In this document: positions 32,489 to 41,300 of the stretch, piece by piece | Numbering within the stretch: position 1 is the stretch's first letter | Layout: each line of letters opens with the position of its first letter | NCBI RefSeq assembly: GCF_000948395.1 | Contig: NZ_JYFN01000003.1 | Span: forward strand, 50,730 to 92,487 | Length of the DNA stretch: 41,758 nt | Origin: Frankia torreyi | GTDB taxonomy: Bacteria > Actinomycetota > Actinomycetes > Frankiales > Frankiaceae | Direction of reading: 5' to 3' | Position numbers and translations under genes: made by a program | Notes under the pieces: model-generated | Databases searched by the model: none | The model's input: the letters and a program-made list of their open reading frames with translations, nothing else | Told to the model about the DNA's origin: nothing

Positions 32489-33262
32489 TCAGTAGCTCTT
32501 CTTCGCGGGGCGCAGGTGCAGCTCGGTGATCTCGGCGGTGGGTGGGAGCCGAATGAGGTAGTCGACGAGGTCGGCGACGTCGTCGGCCTGGATGAGCAGC
32601 GCCGGCGCGTACTCTCGGCCCTCTCGGGCGTAGATCGTCTCCTGGCGTGGGGTGGCCGTGCGGCCGAGGTGGATCGTGGCGACCCGGATCCCGTCGGCGT
32701 TGATCTCCTGGCGCAGACTGTCGGCGAAGCCGCGCATGGCGTGCTGGGTCGCGGCGAACTGGCCCGCTCCCGCGCCCGCGCGAATGCCCTGCGTGGAGTT
32801 GATGAAGACGATGTCGGCGCCGCCGTCGGCCCCCGCGACCCGCAGCGCGGGCAGCAGCCGCTGGGTCAGCGCGTAGGGCGCCCGGACGTTCGCGAGGTAC
32901 TGCGCGTCCAGGTCGGCCAGCGAGGCCGCGTCCACCCGGGCACTGGCGTAGGCCCCGGCGCTGTGCACCAGGTGGTCGACCCGGCCATGGCGGACGGTGA
33001 CCTCGGCGACGAAGTCGGTGACGGCCGCGTCGTCGGTCAGGTCGAGCCGGACCGGCAGCAGCGTGCCCGGCCCGGTCGCCTCCTTGCCGAGGCCGTCGAG
33101 CCGGGCCTGGTCGCGGCCGAGGGCGAGCACGGTGGCGCCGTCGGCGGCCAGGCGCAACGCGGTGGCGCGGCCGATGCCGCTGGACGCGCCCGTCACGACG
33201 GCGACGTGCCCGGCGAGCGGAACCGCGTCCGCCGCCGGGCCGCCCGCGGATCCGGCCGTCAC
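32489..33262 (-). CDS. Short-chain dehydrogenase/reductase with degenerate active site
   Basis: GTG 33262 overlaps the preceding stop (GTGA), giving 257 aa; a longer open frame upstream belongs to the dioxygenase gene's other frame. The classical SDR cofactor motif TGASSGIG (24-31), VRLDLTDD, the HSAG motif (100-103) and Asn125 and Ser156 (FINSTQG) are present. However, the catalytic Tyr-x3-Lys is replaced by Phe169-x3-Gln173 (GQFAATQHAMRG). Without Tyr and Lys, ordinary SDR reduction is unlikely. It may be a non-catalytic NAD(P)-binding partner or use an altered mechanism. It is the last gene of a five-gene operon with an IspD-like cytidylyltransferase. In Haemophilus Bcs1-type enzymes an IspD-like domain is fused to an SDR that makes CDP-ribitol, so the pairing may be meaningful. 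Confidence 0.88.
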   Translation of the reverse strand: MTAGSAGGPAADAVPLAGHVAVVTGASSGIGRATALRLAADGATVLALGRDQARLDGLGKEATGPGTLLPVRLDLTDDAAVTDFVAEVTVRHGRVDHLVHSAGAYASARVDAASLADLDAQYLANVRAPYALTQRLLPALRVAGADGGADIVFINSTQGIRAGAGAGQFAATQHAMRGFADSLRQEINADGIRVATIHLGRTATPRQETIYAREGREYAPALLIQADDVADLVDYLIRLPPTAEITELHLRPAKKSY

Positions 33263-34185
33263 GCGCTCGACGCCTGGGAGAACACCAGCACGGCGTCCTC
33301 CCGCGGGGGCGCGGTGTCGTAGCTGAGGCAGATGTCCTCGGGGATGCGGGTGAGGTCCGTGCCGCGCAGGTAGTCCCGCATCGTGGTGCCGGTGCACTCG
33401 GAGTCGACGTTCGGCGCCCCGACGTGGTTGATGACGTCGTCGAAGTGCACCGTGCGGAAGTCCATGCTGAACCGGGTGCGCCCGGAGTTGTTCGGCACCG
33501 ACGAGTGCAACTGCGCCGCGGAGAAGATCAGCATGCCGCCGGACGGCGCGACCACCCGGGTCTGCGGGAAGATCTCCACCTCCTCCTCCGGCTTGGGCTG
33601 CTTGCGGGTGTCGGACTTGATGTGCTTCGCCGCGTCCGCCCGGCTCTTGGCGTTCCACTCGTAGTAGTCGTAGTCGCGGGAACCGTTCTTCACGCCCTGG
33701 CTGAAGTAGCGCGGGTGGAAGGCCAGGCCGTTCTCCGGGACGATGTCGAAGATCGGCATCCACCAGTTGAGCTGGCAGAACGGCGCCGAGTACCAGGTGT
33801 CGCGGTGCGGGTGGAAGGCGTAGGCGATGCCGGAGGTCAGGTAGTCGTCCGACGTCGAGGTCCGCAGCCGCGGCACGTCGAAGTAGGTCTTCGACGGGTC
33901 GGCGCCATGCTCGGCGAGGATCGCCGGCAGCAGCTCCTTGCAGGTCGGATGGTGGATGAACCGTGGCTTGAGCTCCGCGAGCAGGGCGGCGTACTCCTCG
34001 ACGGGCATGTGGTACTGCGCCGTCTCCGGGTCGAGGCTGCCGAACGCCTCCCGGATCAGTGCGCGGCTGAACTCGACGAACTCGCGGGTCGCCGGCCTGG
34101 GTGCATAGACGAACAGGTCGCCCTGGTAAAGCTTGGCCCGTCGCTCGTCATCGGACAGCGTGGACTCGACCAGTACCGAACTCAT
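33259..34185 (-). CDS. Phytanoyl-CoA dioxygenase-like Fe(II)/2-oxoglutarate oxygenase
   Basis: ATG 34185 has GAGGGGGAA upstream. The 308-aa product has a double-stranded beta-helix fold signature: iron ligands His127 and Asp129 in FHPHRDTWYS, a distal His227 in SAAQLHSSVPN, and Arg236/Arg238 in NSGRTRFSMDFR as likely 2-oxoglutarate contacts. LNWWMPIFDIVPENGLAFHP is the conserved central strand pair. Length is normal for the family. Members hydroxylate or desaturate small molecules. Placed between an IspD-like transferase (38-nt overlap) and an SDR (4-nt overlap), it probably modifies a sugar or polyol intermediate of the polymer pathway; the substrate is unknown. Confidence 0.88.
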   Translation of the reverse strand: MSSVLVESTLSDDERRAKLYQGDLFVYAPRPATREFVEFSRALIREAFGSLDPETAQYHMPVEEYAALLAELKPRFIHHPTCKELLPAILAEHGADPSKTYFDVPRLRTSTSDDYLTSGIAYAFHPHRDTWYSAPFCQLNWWMPIFDIVPENGLAFHPRYFSQGVKNGSRDYDYYEWNAKSRADAAKHIKSDTRKQPKPEEEVEIFPQTRVVAPSGGMLIFSAAQLHSSVPNNSGRTRFSMDFRTVHFDDVINHVGAPNVDSECTGTTMRDYLRGTDLTRIPEDICLSYDTAPPREDAVLVFSQASSA

Positions 34186-35011
34186 CGGATTCCCCCTCGG
34201 AACGGACGTGGGTGAGCAGCAGCCGGGCCATGGCGAGTTCGTCCGGCGTCGTGACATGGATGTTGGCGGGTTCGCCTGGTACGACGACAACCAGGCCGCC
34301 GGCCTCGGCGACCATCGCCGAGTCCTCCACCGCCTCGTGGGCGCCTGCATGCACGGAGCGCAGCAGGTCCGCCCGGAACGCGTGCGGCGTCTGCACCAGC
34401 CGATGGGTCTCCCGCGGCAGGGATGCCCCCGCGACCAGCCTGGGGGAGGGACCGAGCCCGCCCGCCGCCGGCCGGATCTCGTCGGCGCTCCGGATCTCGT
34501 CGGCGACCCGGATCTCGTCGGCGACCCGGATCTCTTTGACGACTTCGGTGAGTGGCAGGCCGGGCACGGCGGCGTCGGCCCCGGCCCGGACCTCGTCGAC
34601 GACGCGCTGGTAGAGGGCGGGGGTGGCCAGCGGGTGAGCGGCATCGGTGATCACGATGACGCCGGCGTCCGCGGGAACGGCGGCGAGGCCGGCCCGGACC
34701 GACTCGGCCCGGGTGGTGCCGCCGGTCACCTGCCGGACGCCGGGCGGGGCCGACCAGCTTCCGGCCGTTCCCGCGGGCACGACCACGACGATGCCGTCGC
34801 TGGCCGCGCGGGCCGCCGCGACCGGGTGGGCGAGCAGCGGCTCGCCGCCGAGGTCGAAGAACTGCTTCGGCCCGCCGAAGCGGGTGCCGCCGCCGCCCGC
34901 GAGCACGATCGTCCAGACCGGCCCGGAGTTGCCGGCCCGCCCCGGCCGCCCGGACCGGCCTGAGCTGCCTGGGCCGCCTGGGCTACCTGGACTGCCGGCA
35001 AGATCAGCCAC
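34148..35011 (-). CDS. IspD/TarI-like cytidylyltransferase
   Basis: The 287-aa protein starts at GTG 35011 with GGGGGAG 6 nt upstream, overlapping the preceding gene by 8 nt. A Gly/Ser/Pro tail (1-30) precedes the nucleotidyltransferase core: IVLAGGGGTRFGGPKQF (35-51), GGTTRAESVRAGL, VIVITDAAHPL (metal site Asp), VPGLPLTEVVK and RLVQTPHAF. The order is that of IspD/TarI enzymes that form CDP-methylerythritol, CDP-ribitol or similar CDP-polyols. An insertion at 160-181 is made of EIR(V/S)AD repeats encoded by 18-bp DNA repeats. Its polysaccharide context favours a CDP-polyol for the polymer over isoprenoid synthesis. A housekeeping IspD would normally sit with ispF, which is absent here. Confidence 0.87.
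   Translation of the reverse strand: MADLAGSPGSPGGPGSSGRSGRPGRAGNSGPVWTIVLAGGGGTRFGGPKQFFDLGGEPLLAHPVAAARAASDGIVVVVPAGTAGSWSAPPGVRQVTGGTTRAESVRAGLAAVPADAGVIVITDAAHPLATPALYQRVVDEVRAGADAAVPGLPLTEVVKEIRVADEIRVADEIRSADEIRPAAGGLGPSPRLVAGASLPRETHRLVQTPHAFRADLLRSVHAGAHEAVEDSAMVAEAGGLVVVVPGEPANIHVTTPDELAMARLLLTHVRSEGESDEFGTGRVHAVR
34474..34540. repeat. 18-bp tandem repeat inside the IspD-like gene
   Basis: Three near-identical copies of GGATCTCGTCGGCGACCC and a diverged fourth encode hexapeptide EIRVAD-type units, placed just before the conserved TPHAF region. Confidence 0.88.
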
Positions 35012-36389
35012 CGGTCGCTCCCCCGGGGCCGGCGCCCGTCTCGGCGAGCAGGTCGACGCCAGCCAGCGCGTCCGCGGCCTCGGCGACCGTGTCGAACGGC
35101 AGCCCCGCGCGCTCGGCGATGTCGAGCAGGCTGCGGGTGCCGTCGGCGAGGTTGAGCACCCACAGCAGGCCCATCTCGATGGCCTGGCGATTCATCGTCG
35201 CGCCGATGGCCCGGTACAGGCCGCGCCGGCCGAGCTGCGGCTCGCCGTACGGGGCGGTGTTGCGCCAGGTCCGGTCCCGCTCGCAGATCTCGATCGTGCG
35301 CCGCAGGATCGCGAACGAGTCGGCGAGCGACTCGGGCGTGACGAACTCAAGGTCGTCGGCCGAGGTGTGGTACTGCGGATACTCGCCGTGCTGACCCCGG
35401 CCGAACCGGCCGACGGGCAGGTCGAAGCCGGGCGAGCAGAACTGCCGCTCGTCGTAGCCGTAGGGGGAGAACTCGACGATCCGGTGCGGCCGCTCGGTCT
35501 CGGCCAGCGCCACCGCGGCGGCCCGGTCGACGGCGGCGTCACCCCGGCGACTGCGCTTGTAGGTCGGGTCGCTGCGGTCACCGAGGCCGGTCAGGACCAG
35601 CCCGTGCCGGATGCGGCCGACGGTGTCCCGGTTGCGGGCCAGCCAGGTGATCGAGCCGATCGTCCCCGGGATGAACAGCAGCCGGAACGTGTGCCGCCGC
35701 GGCCCGGCGGCCAGCGCCCGTGCCAGCAGGGTCGCCGTGGCGATGCCCGAGCAGTTGTCGTTGGCCATCGCCGGATGGCAGGTGTGCGTGGTGATCAGAA
35801 ACTCGTCGGACGTCTCGCCCGGCAGCACGATCTCGCCGTAGGTCAGCGAGCCGTCGGTGAGCGTCGTGTCGATCTCGACCTCGTACTCGCCGGCGGGCAG
35901 CGCGCCGAGGTGCCGGTCGGTCAGGCAGAAGCCCCAGTTCTCGTTGTAGTACGACGTCCGGTAGGGGACCCAGTCCGGTCGGTCGGGCATCGAGAACAGG
36001 TGCGGGCGCAGCTCGTCGAGGGTCATCCGGGCGCGCACCGGCGTGCTGTAACCCAGCAGGTGCAGCGGGTTGTCGGCGGCGTCGACGACGGTCTTGCCGT
36101 CGGGGCCGATCAGCCGGGCCGAGCCGACGTTCCACTCCCGGGGGACGGTCCAGTCCAGCACCGGCGTGCCGCTGGGCACCTCGTGCACGGTGAGCGGCAC
36201 GTCGGGGCCGAGCGCGCGCGCGACGGTGCGCAGCGTCGTGCGCACGCCCTCGCCGGTGATGCTGCGCATGGGCGGCAGCAGGTCGGCGACCAGATCGTGC
36301 AGCCAGCGGCCAGGATCGGCCGGGAGCGCGGTACCGTCGCGGTCGCCGGCGTGGCCGGTGGTCCCGGCCACGCTCGCGGATTCGGTCAT
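35004..36389 (-). CDS. DUF4910 aminopeptidase-like protein with winged-helix tail
   Basis: This 461-aa protein starts at ATG 36389, 23 nt after rfbF. The N-terminal domain contains DLLPPMRSITGEG. The central zinc-peptidase-like region contains DEFLITTHTCHPAMANDNCS, whose His and Asp residues resemble M28 metal ligands, then PGTIGSITWLARN and PYGYDERQFCSPGFDLPVG, with YHTSADDLEFV as the last ligand region. The C-terminal part (NRQAIEMGLLWVLNLADGTR and the following LLDIAERAGLPFDTV) is a winged-helix segment. This is the DUF2172/DUF4910 family, recurrent in bacterial polysaccharide clusters with RfbF and C-methyltransferase genes but of unknown biochemical role. It may cleave an amide in a precursor of the polymer. 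Confidence 0.88.
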   Translation of the reverse strand: MTESASVAGTTGHAGDRDGTALPADPGRWLHDLVADLLPPMRSITGEGVRTTLRTVARALGPDVPLTVHEVPSGTPVLDWTVPREWNVGSARLIGPDGKTVVDAADNPLHLLGYSTPVRARMTLDELRPHLFSMPDRPDWVPYRTSYYNENWGFCLTDRHLGALPAGEYEVEIDTTLTDGSLTYGEIVLPGETSDEFLITTHTCHPAMANDNCSGIATATLLARALAAGPRRHTFRLLFIPGTIGSITWLARNRDTVGRIRHGLVLTGLGDRSDPTYKRSRRGDAAVDRAAAVALAETERPHRIVEFSPYGYDERQFCSPGFDLPVGRFGRGQHGEYPQYHTSADDLEFVTPESLADSFAILRRTIEICERDRTWRNTAPYGEPQLGRRGLYRAIGATMNRQAIEMGLLWVLNLADGTRSLLDIAERAGLPFDTVAEAADALAGVDLLAETGAGPGGATGG

Positions 36390-36412
36390 CGTCGCGGATC
36401 CGTCCGGAATTC

Positions 36413-37243
36413 TCAGTCGGCCCAGACGCGCCACGGCGCGGACCCGGAGTCCCAGAGCTGGTTGAGCTCGGTCCAGTCCCGGAAGGTGTCCATGCCCATC
36501 CAGAACCCGTCGTGGTTGTGCAGGGTGAGCTGGCCGTCCCGGGCGAGCTGCTGCAGCGGGTGGCGCTCCAGCAGCAGCGCCGGGTCGTCGTCGAGGTACT
36601 TGTCGATGAACTCGCGTTCGAAGACGAAGTACCCGCCGCTCACCCAGCCGGTCTGCGGCGGCTTCTCGGCGAACAGCGTGACCGCGTTGCCATCGGTCTC
36701 CAGCTCGCCATAGCGGCTCGACGGCCGGACGCCGGTGACGGTGCCGAGGCGGCCGGATTCCACGTGGTCGGACAGCACGGCGCCGACGTCGATCGCGCCG
36801 ACGCCGTCGCCGTAGGTGAGCATGAACCGCGGGCCGGTCAGGTACTGGGCGACTCGGCGCAGGCGGGCGCCGGTGCCGGTGAGCAGGCCGGTCTCCGCGA
36901 AGGTGACCTCCCACTTCTCGTCGCCCACCGCGTTGTGGAACTGGGGCGTGTGGTCGTCGGAGAGCGTGAGGGTGAAGTCGGCGACCTGCGCCCGGTAGGC
37001 CAGGAAGTAGTTCTTGATCAGGTCGCTCTTGTAGCCGAGGCAGAGCACGAACTTGCGAAAGCCGTAGTGTTCATACGTCTTCATGATGTGCCACAGCACC
37101 GGCTTGCCGCCGATGTCCACCAGCGGCTTCGGCAGCTTTTCGCTGGCCTCCCGCAGCCGGGTACCCATCCCGCCGCAGAGGATGACGACCGGGATGTCGG
37201 CAGCGTCGGGGATTTCGGTGGTCCTGGCGCTTTCGATGCTCAA
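36413..37243 (-). CDS. rfbF: Glucose-1-phosphate cytidylyltransferase
   Basis: This 276-aa enzyme forms CDP-glucose from CTP and glucose 1-phosphate. It has CGGMGTRLREASEKLPKPLV (23-42), IGGKPVLWHIMKTYEHYGF, FVLCLGYKSDLIKNYF, TLTLSDDHTPQ, LTYGDGVGAID (metal-binding Asp) and FWMGMDTFRDWTELNQLWD, all diagnostic of RfbF/AscA-type enzymes. The start codon is a TTG at 37243, since the upstream bases read TTG-AGC-ATC, with GGGAGA 8 nt before it. It is the first gene of a five-gene operon and marks CDP-sugar chemistry in this locus. A CDP-glucose 4,6-dehydratase, the usual next enzyme, is not in the window. Confidence 0.96.
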   Translation of the reverse strand: MSIESARTTEIPDAADIPVVILCGGMGTRLREASEKLPKPLVDIGGKPVLWHIMKTYEHYGFRKFVLCLGYKSDLIKNYFLAYRAQVADFTLTLSDDHTPQFHNAVGDEKWEVTFAETGLLTGTGARLRRVAQYLTGPRFMLTYGDGVGAIDVGAVLSDHVESGRLGTVTGVRPSSRYGELETDGNAVTLFAEKPPQTGWVSGGYFVFEREFIDKYLDDDPALLLERHPLQQLARDGQLTLHNHDGFWMGMDTFRDWTELNQLWDSGSAPWRVWAD

Positions 37244-38294
37244 GGCTTGCGTCTCCCGTGCTCATGCCCCGGTCGGGCTCGGTGGGGCGGGGGTTGATGG
37301 CATGGTCCTCGCTGGACCGCGGTGCATTCCGGGTGACCCGTAACGGCCTGCTGCCACTCGCCGACCGATGCCGGGGCCGACGGGGACAGCCGCCGGTCGT
37401 TCCCGGTGCGCGGAATGGCACGCTCCCGCGCGTGAGGACATCGCTCGCTCGCCCGCGCTCCTGGCGCGCGCGGACGCGTGATCCCCCTCTGCCACTTCTC
37501 GGTGGATACCGGCGACGGACCGCCTTCATCGGCGCCCCCCCGGCACTGCCGTCGCAACGGTACCGCACGGTCCTCTGCCTGCTGGGGGAGTCCCTCCAAG
37601 CCGGTGCAGACCCGCGCGACGACGCCGCCCGACGGGCAAGCCCGACAACCGGGTCATGCCGGGGCGTAGCCTTCCCCGCGCGCTTGGCGCCGCGTCGTCG
37701 ACGCCCGCCCCGCACGTGGTCTGCGTACCGGGTGGCGCCGCCCCCGCGAGATTCCCGCCACGCCGCCGCCGGGCGCACCTCGCGCTGCCCCCGCGAACGC
37801 CGTTTCCCCAGAGCGCCGCCGGGACTCGTTTCCGCTGGTCAGGTCGCTCGCCGGCGTCATGCACCGCGCCGCTCGCCGGCCCGCCGGGCCGCCCTTGACC
37901 GGCTCGACGGCCGGCGGGCGCGGCCAGGACAGACGGCACCCCGCGGCCCACCTTCGTGGCGAATGAATGGTCAAGAGTGCCAGATCTTCGCAGGACCGGC
38001 AACTCGCCCGGTCGGTACCGCGTCCTGACTGGTGGATCCCGCGATGACGCGGGCGTCCGGCCTGCCGGCGGTCGCCGGCTGCCGGCTGCTTCCCACGGAG
38101 CGGAAGGGGTTTGGTGCCGATGCGGATGATCGTTGCTGTCCGTGATAGGCCGAGGCCGCCGACATCGCTCTTCGCGCGTTGTTGTTACGGTTCGTCCGTC
38201 ACTACTGGATTGGTGAAAGAGCCTCGGCTCGTGGCGTTGCCGGTGCCGACGAATCTTCTGGCAGGTCGGCCGGGCGGAGGAATTCTCACCCCGG
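37244..38294. other. Gene-poor 1.05-kb divergent intergenic region
   Basis: Between rfbF (minus) and the second GH26-like gene (plus) I see no convincing gene. All long frames have Arg/Pro/Ala-rich translations with no domain and no ribosome binding site. The part from about 38,100 to 38,260 is less GC-rich and is the likeliest place for a promoter. GGAGGAA at 38276-38282 is the ribosome binding site for the downstream gene. Confidence 0.6.
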
Positions 38295-38300
38295 GTGAGA
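38284..38300 (+). promoter_or_regulatory. Hairpin enclosing the GTG start of the second GH26-like gene
   Basis: TCTCACCC and GGGTGAGA pair as 8-bp arms around one base, immediately after the GGAGGAA ribosome binding site (38276-38282). The proposed GTG start (38295-38297) is inside the right arm. It could act as a DNA operator or sequester the start codon in mRNA. Confidence 0.45.
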
Positions 38301-41300
38301 GTTGCGCGCCGGCTACGCCGAGATGTTTCGATGGGGCACAGAGCACGATCTGGGGTGATGCGGGTGCGTGGGCGCTCCTGGTCGGATGAACCTTCGGCCG
38401 GCGACCGAGAGCGGGTTGCGCCACCGTCCGCCGAAGTCGACGAGGACGGCGGGCAGCGCGGACACCGGGTCGACCGACGCCGCGCCACCGAACCTCACCG
38501 CGCCGGCCGTGACGGCTCCTCCGGCGGGGCTCAGTCGCCCGACGGGGACGCCGGCGGCGCTCGCGCGGACCACCGGACGGGCAACGGCCGTTCCGGGCGC
38601 CGGCGCCGGACGCCGCCGGTGGTGCTCCTCCCTCCGTCCATGACCGTTCCCGCGAGGGGGGCGAGGACGGCCGGCGACGGTGACCGGTCTGCGGGCGGTG
38701 CGGACCGACCCGCCGAACCTCGGCTGCCCGGCACCCGCCCACCCGGCCCCCGGCTGCCCGCAGCCCGGCCGCCCGACCTCCGCCTGCCCGGCTCCCGTCC
38801 GCCTGACCCCGAGTCCGTCGAGTCCCATCCGGGCGGCCTGTGGTCCGTCGAGTCCCGTCCGGGTGACCTGTGGTCCGTCGAGTCCCGTCCGGGCGACTCA
38901 TCGGCCCGCGCGGGGTCGCCCGGCACCGGGCTGTCGGTGGGTCCGCCGGCGGCCCCGCGGGTCGGCGCCCCGGCTGCTGCCCCGATCGGTGCGCCGACCG
39001 ATCCGCCAAGGGAGCCACCGGCCGATCCGCCCCTCGACGCGCCGACCAATCCGCTCTCCGAGCGGGCCGTCCTGGTGAACGGTCGGCCTTCGGCCGGGCG
39101 GCCGGTGAACCCCACCGCCCCGTCCGGCTGGGACGAGGGCACGGCGCTGTTCCAGATCCGCCGGCCCGGTGCGCGCGGCGATGACCCCGGGTGGCCGGGC
39201 GACGATCGGGCGGACCCGCCCTCGTCCCCGCCGCCGGACCATGCGCTCCCGACCCCGCCGGTGCGGACGCCACCCCATGGCGCGCACCCGGCGGACGAGA
39301 CGGGCGTCCTGCGCTGGTCCGAGACCGGCGCCCCGCCAGGCGACGGTCGTCGCCGTGACGCCGCGGACCAGGACGATCATCGCCCCGGGAGATGGGACGA
39401 CCATGGGTCCGCCCAGGGGATACCGCGCACCGGCGCCTGGTCCGCCGCCCGCGACGCCTGGCTGGCCGATGATCCTCGCAGCGGCGGCCGGTGGGCGCCG
39501 TCACAGCCGTCCGGTCCCGCCTTCGGTGCCCCCGCAGACGGCCCCGCGGCCACCCGTGGCCATGGCGGGGACGGCTTGCGCCCGCGGACGGACCGGGCCG
39601 GAACCGGTCCCGGAGGCCGGCAGGCCGAGGGCTGGGCCCCCCGGACCGGCCTGGCCCGGGGCGGCTCGGATCGGACCGGAAGCGATCGGGGCGGGTCGGA
39701 CCGGCCTGCGTCGGACCGGGCTGTGTCTGACCGGGCTGTGTCGGACCGGGCTGTGCCGGACCGGGGTGTGTCTGACCGGGGTGCGGCTGACCGGGTTCGG
39801 TCGGACCGAGTCCGGCCGGACCGGGGATCGGACCGTGGGGCGCCGGGCCGTGGGGCACCGGATCGGGTCGCGTTGGATCGGGCCGGACCAGGTCGAATCG
39901 CGCCGGAGCGGATTCGAGCAGGCCGGTCGGGCTCGGCCCTAGCCGGCTCGGGTCAGGCCGGCTCGGGTCGCGGCGCGGCAGAGAAGCGCGGGGCGGGGCG
40001 GGGCGGCCGGGCCGCCTGGACCGACGACGAGGTCTGGTCCGACGAGATCGGCTCGGCGCGTGCGGCCGAGGCTGCCCGGACTGCCAGGGGCGGCGCCCGC
40101 CACACCGGCCGGTCCGACGACCGCGCGGCGCCGGCCTCCGGGCGGCGGGCCCGGGCGGCCTCGTGGATCACCGCCCACTGGGGCGGGAACGCCAGCCGCC
40201 TCCCGCACCTGCCCGTCATCGCGGTCTCGGTCGCGGCGGTGCTGACCCTGGTCGCGGTGACGGCGCTGCTGCTGGTGCCCTCCGGCAGCGACGGGGGATC
40301 CGACCCGATCGCCACCACCGCGGGGCAGGGCGCGTCGCCGACCGGGCAGCCGGGCACCGCGGCCCGGCCCACCCAGAGCGGGGTGCCGGCGGCCGCCGTC
40401 CCGCAGGTCCAGCGGGCCGCGACCACCGGGCTGTTCCCGACCGGCGTCGCCGCGCACACCCTGGCCCAGGCGAATGCCTGGGCGAGGTTCCGCGGCCGGC
40501 CCAATGACGTCATCGTGATGTACACCGACCGGTCGAGTTGGAGCGACGTCACGAACCCGTGGATGGGGCGAAGCGCGTCGACCTTCTCCGGGTACGCCGG
40601 CACCTGGGTGATCACCCAGCCGCTCTTCCCCGACTCGGGGCCGGAGAAGGGCAACCTCGCCGACTGCGCGGCGGGCAACTACGACGCCAAGTGGCGGCAG
40701 TTCGGGCGCTGGTTGGTGAACATGGGCCGGGGCGACTCGTTCGTCCGGCTGGGCTGGGAGTTCAACGGCCTGTGGTTCGCCTGGTCGGCGACGGATCCAC
40801 AGCAGTGGATCCAGTGCTTCCGCAACGCCTCTTCGGCGATCAGGGCGACCAGCCCGAAGGTCCGTATCGACTGGAACCTCAACGCCCACGGGTCGACCAC
40901 GCCGGTCGGCGCGTTCGACCTGTACCCCGGCGACCAGTACGTCGACGTCATCGGCATCGACAGTTACGACCAGTACCCGCCCAGCCCCACCTACGCCGAC
41001 TTCGACAACCAGTGCAACGGTGACGCGGGGCTCTGCCAGGTCATCACCTTCGCGCGGACCCACCACAAGCTGTTCTCGGTGCCCGAGTGGGGAGTGGTCA
41101 GCCAGCAGGGCACGAAGGCCGGGCGGGGCGGCGCCGCCGGCGGGGATAACCCCGCCTACATGGAGAAGATGTACGAGACGTTCTCGCGCAACGCCGACAT
41201 CCTCGCCTACGAGGCGTATTTCCCCGACGCGGAGGAGGGCAACGTCCGTTCCTCGCTGGTGAATCCCGATCTCAATCCGGCCTCGGCGGCCGTCTACCAG

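Noticed and set aside
32489-33763. Long 424-codon reading frame including the SDR
   Set aside because: The part upstream of 33262 is another frame of the dioxygenase gene; the GTGA overlap marks the true SDR start.
37258-38028. 256-codon open frame in the gene-poor region
   Set aside because: The translation is dominated by Arg, Pro and Ala as expected from non-coding GC-rich DNA, with no motif or ribosome binding site.
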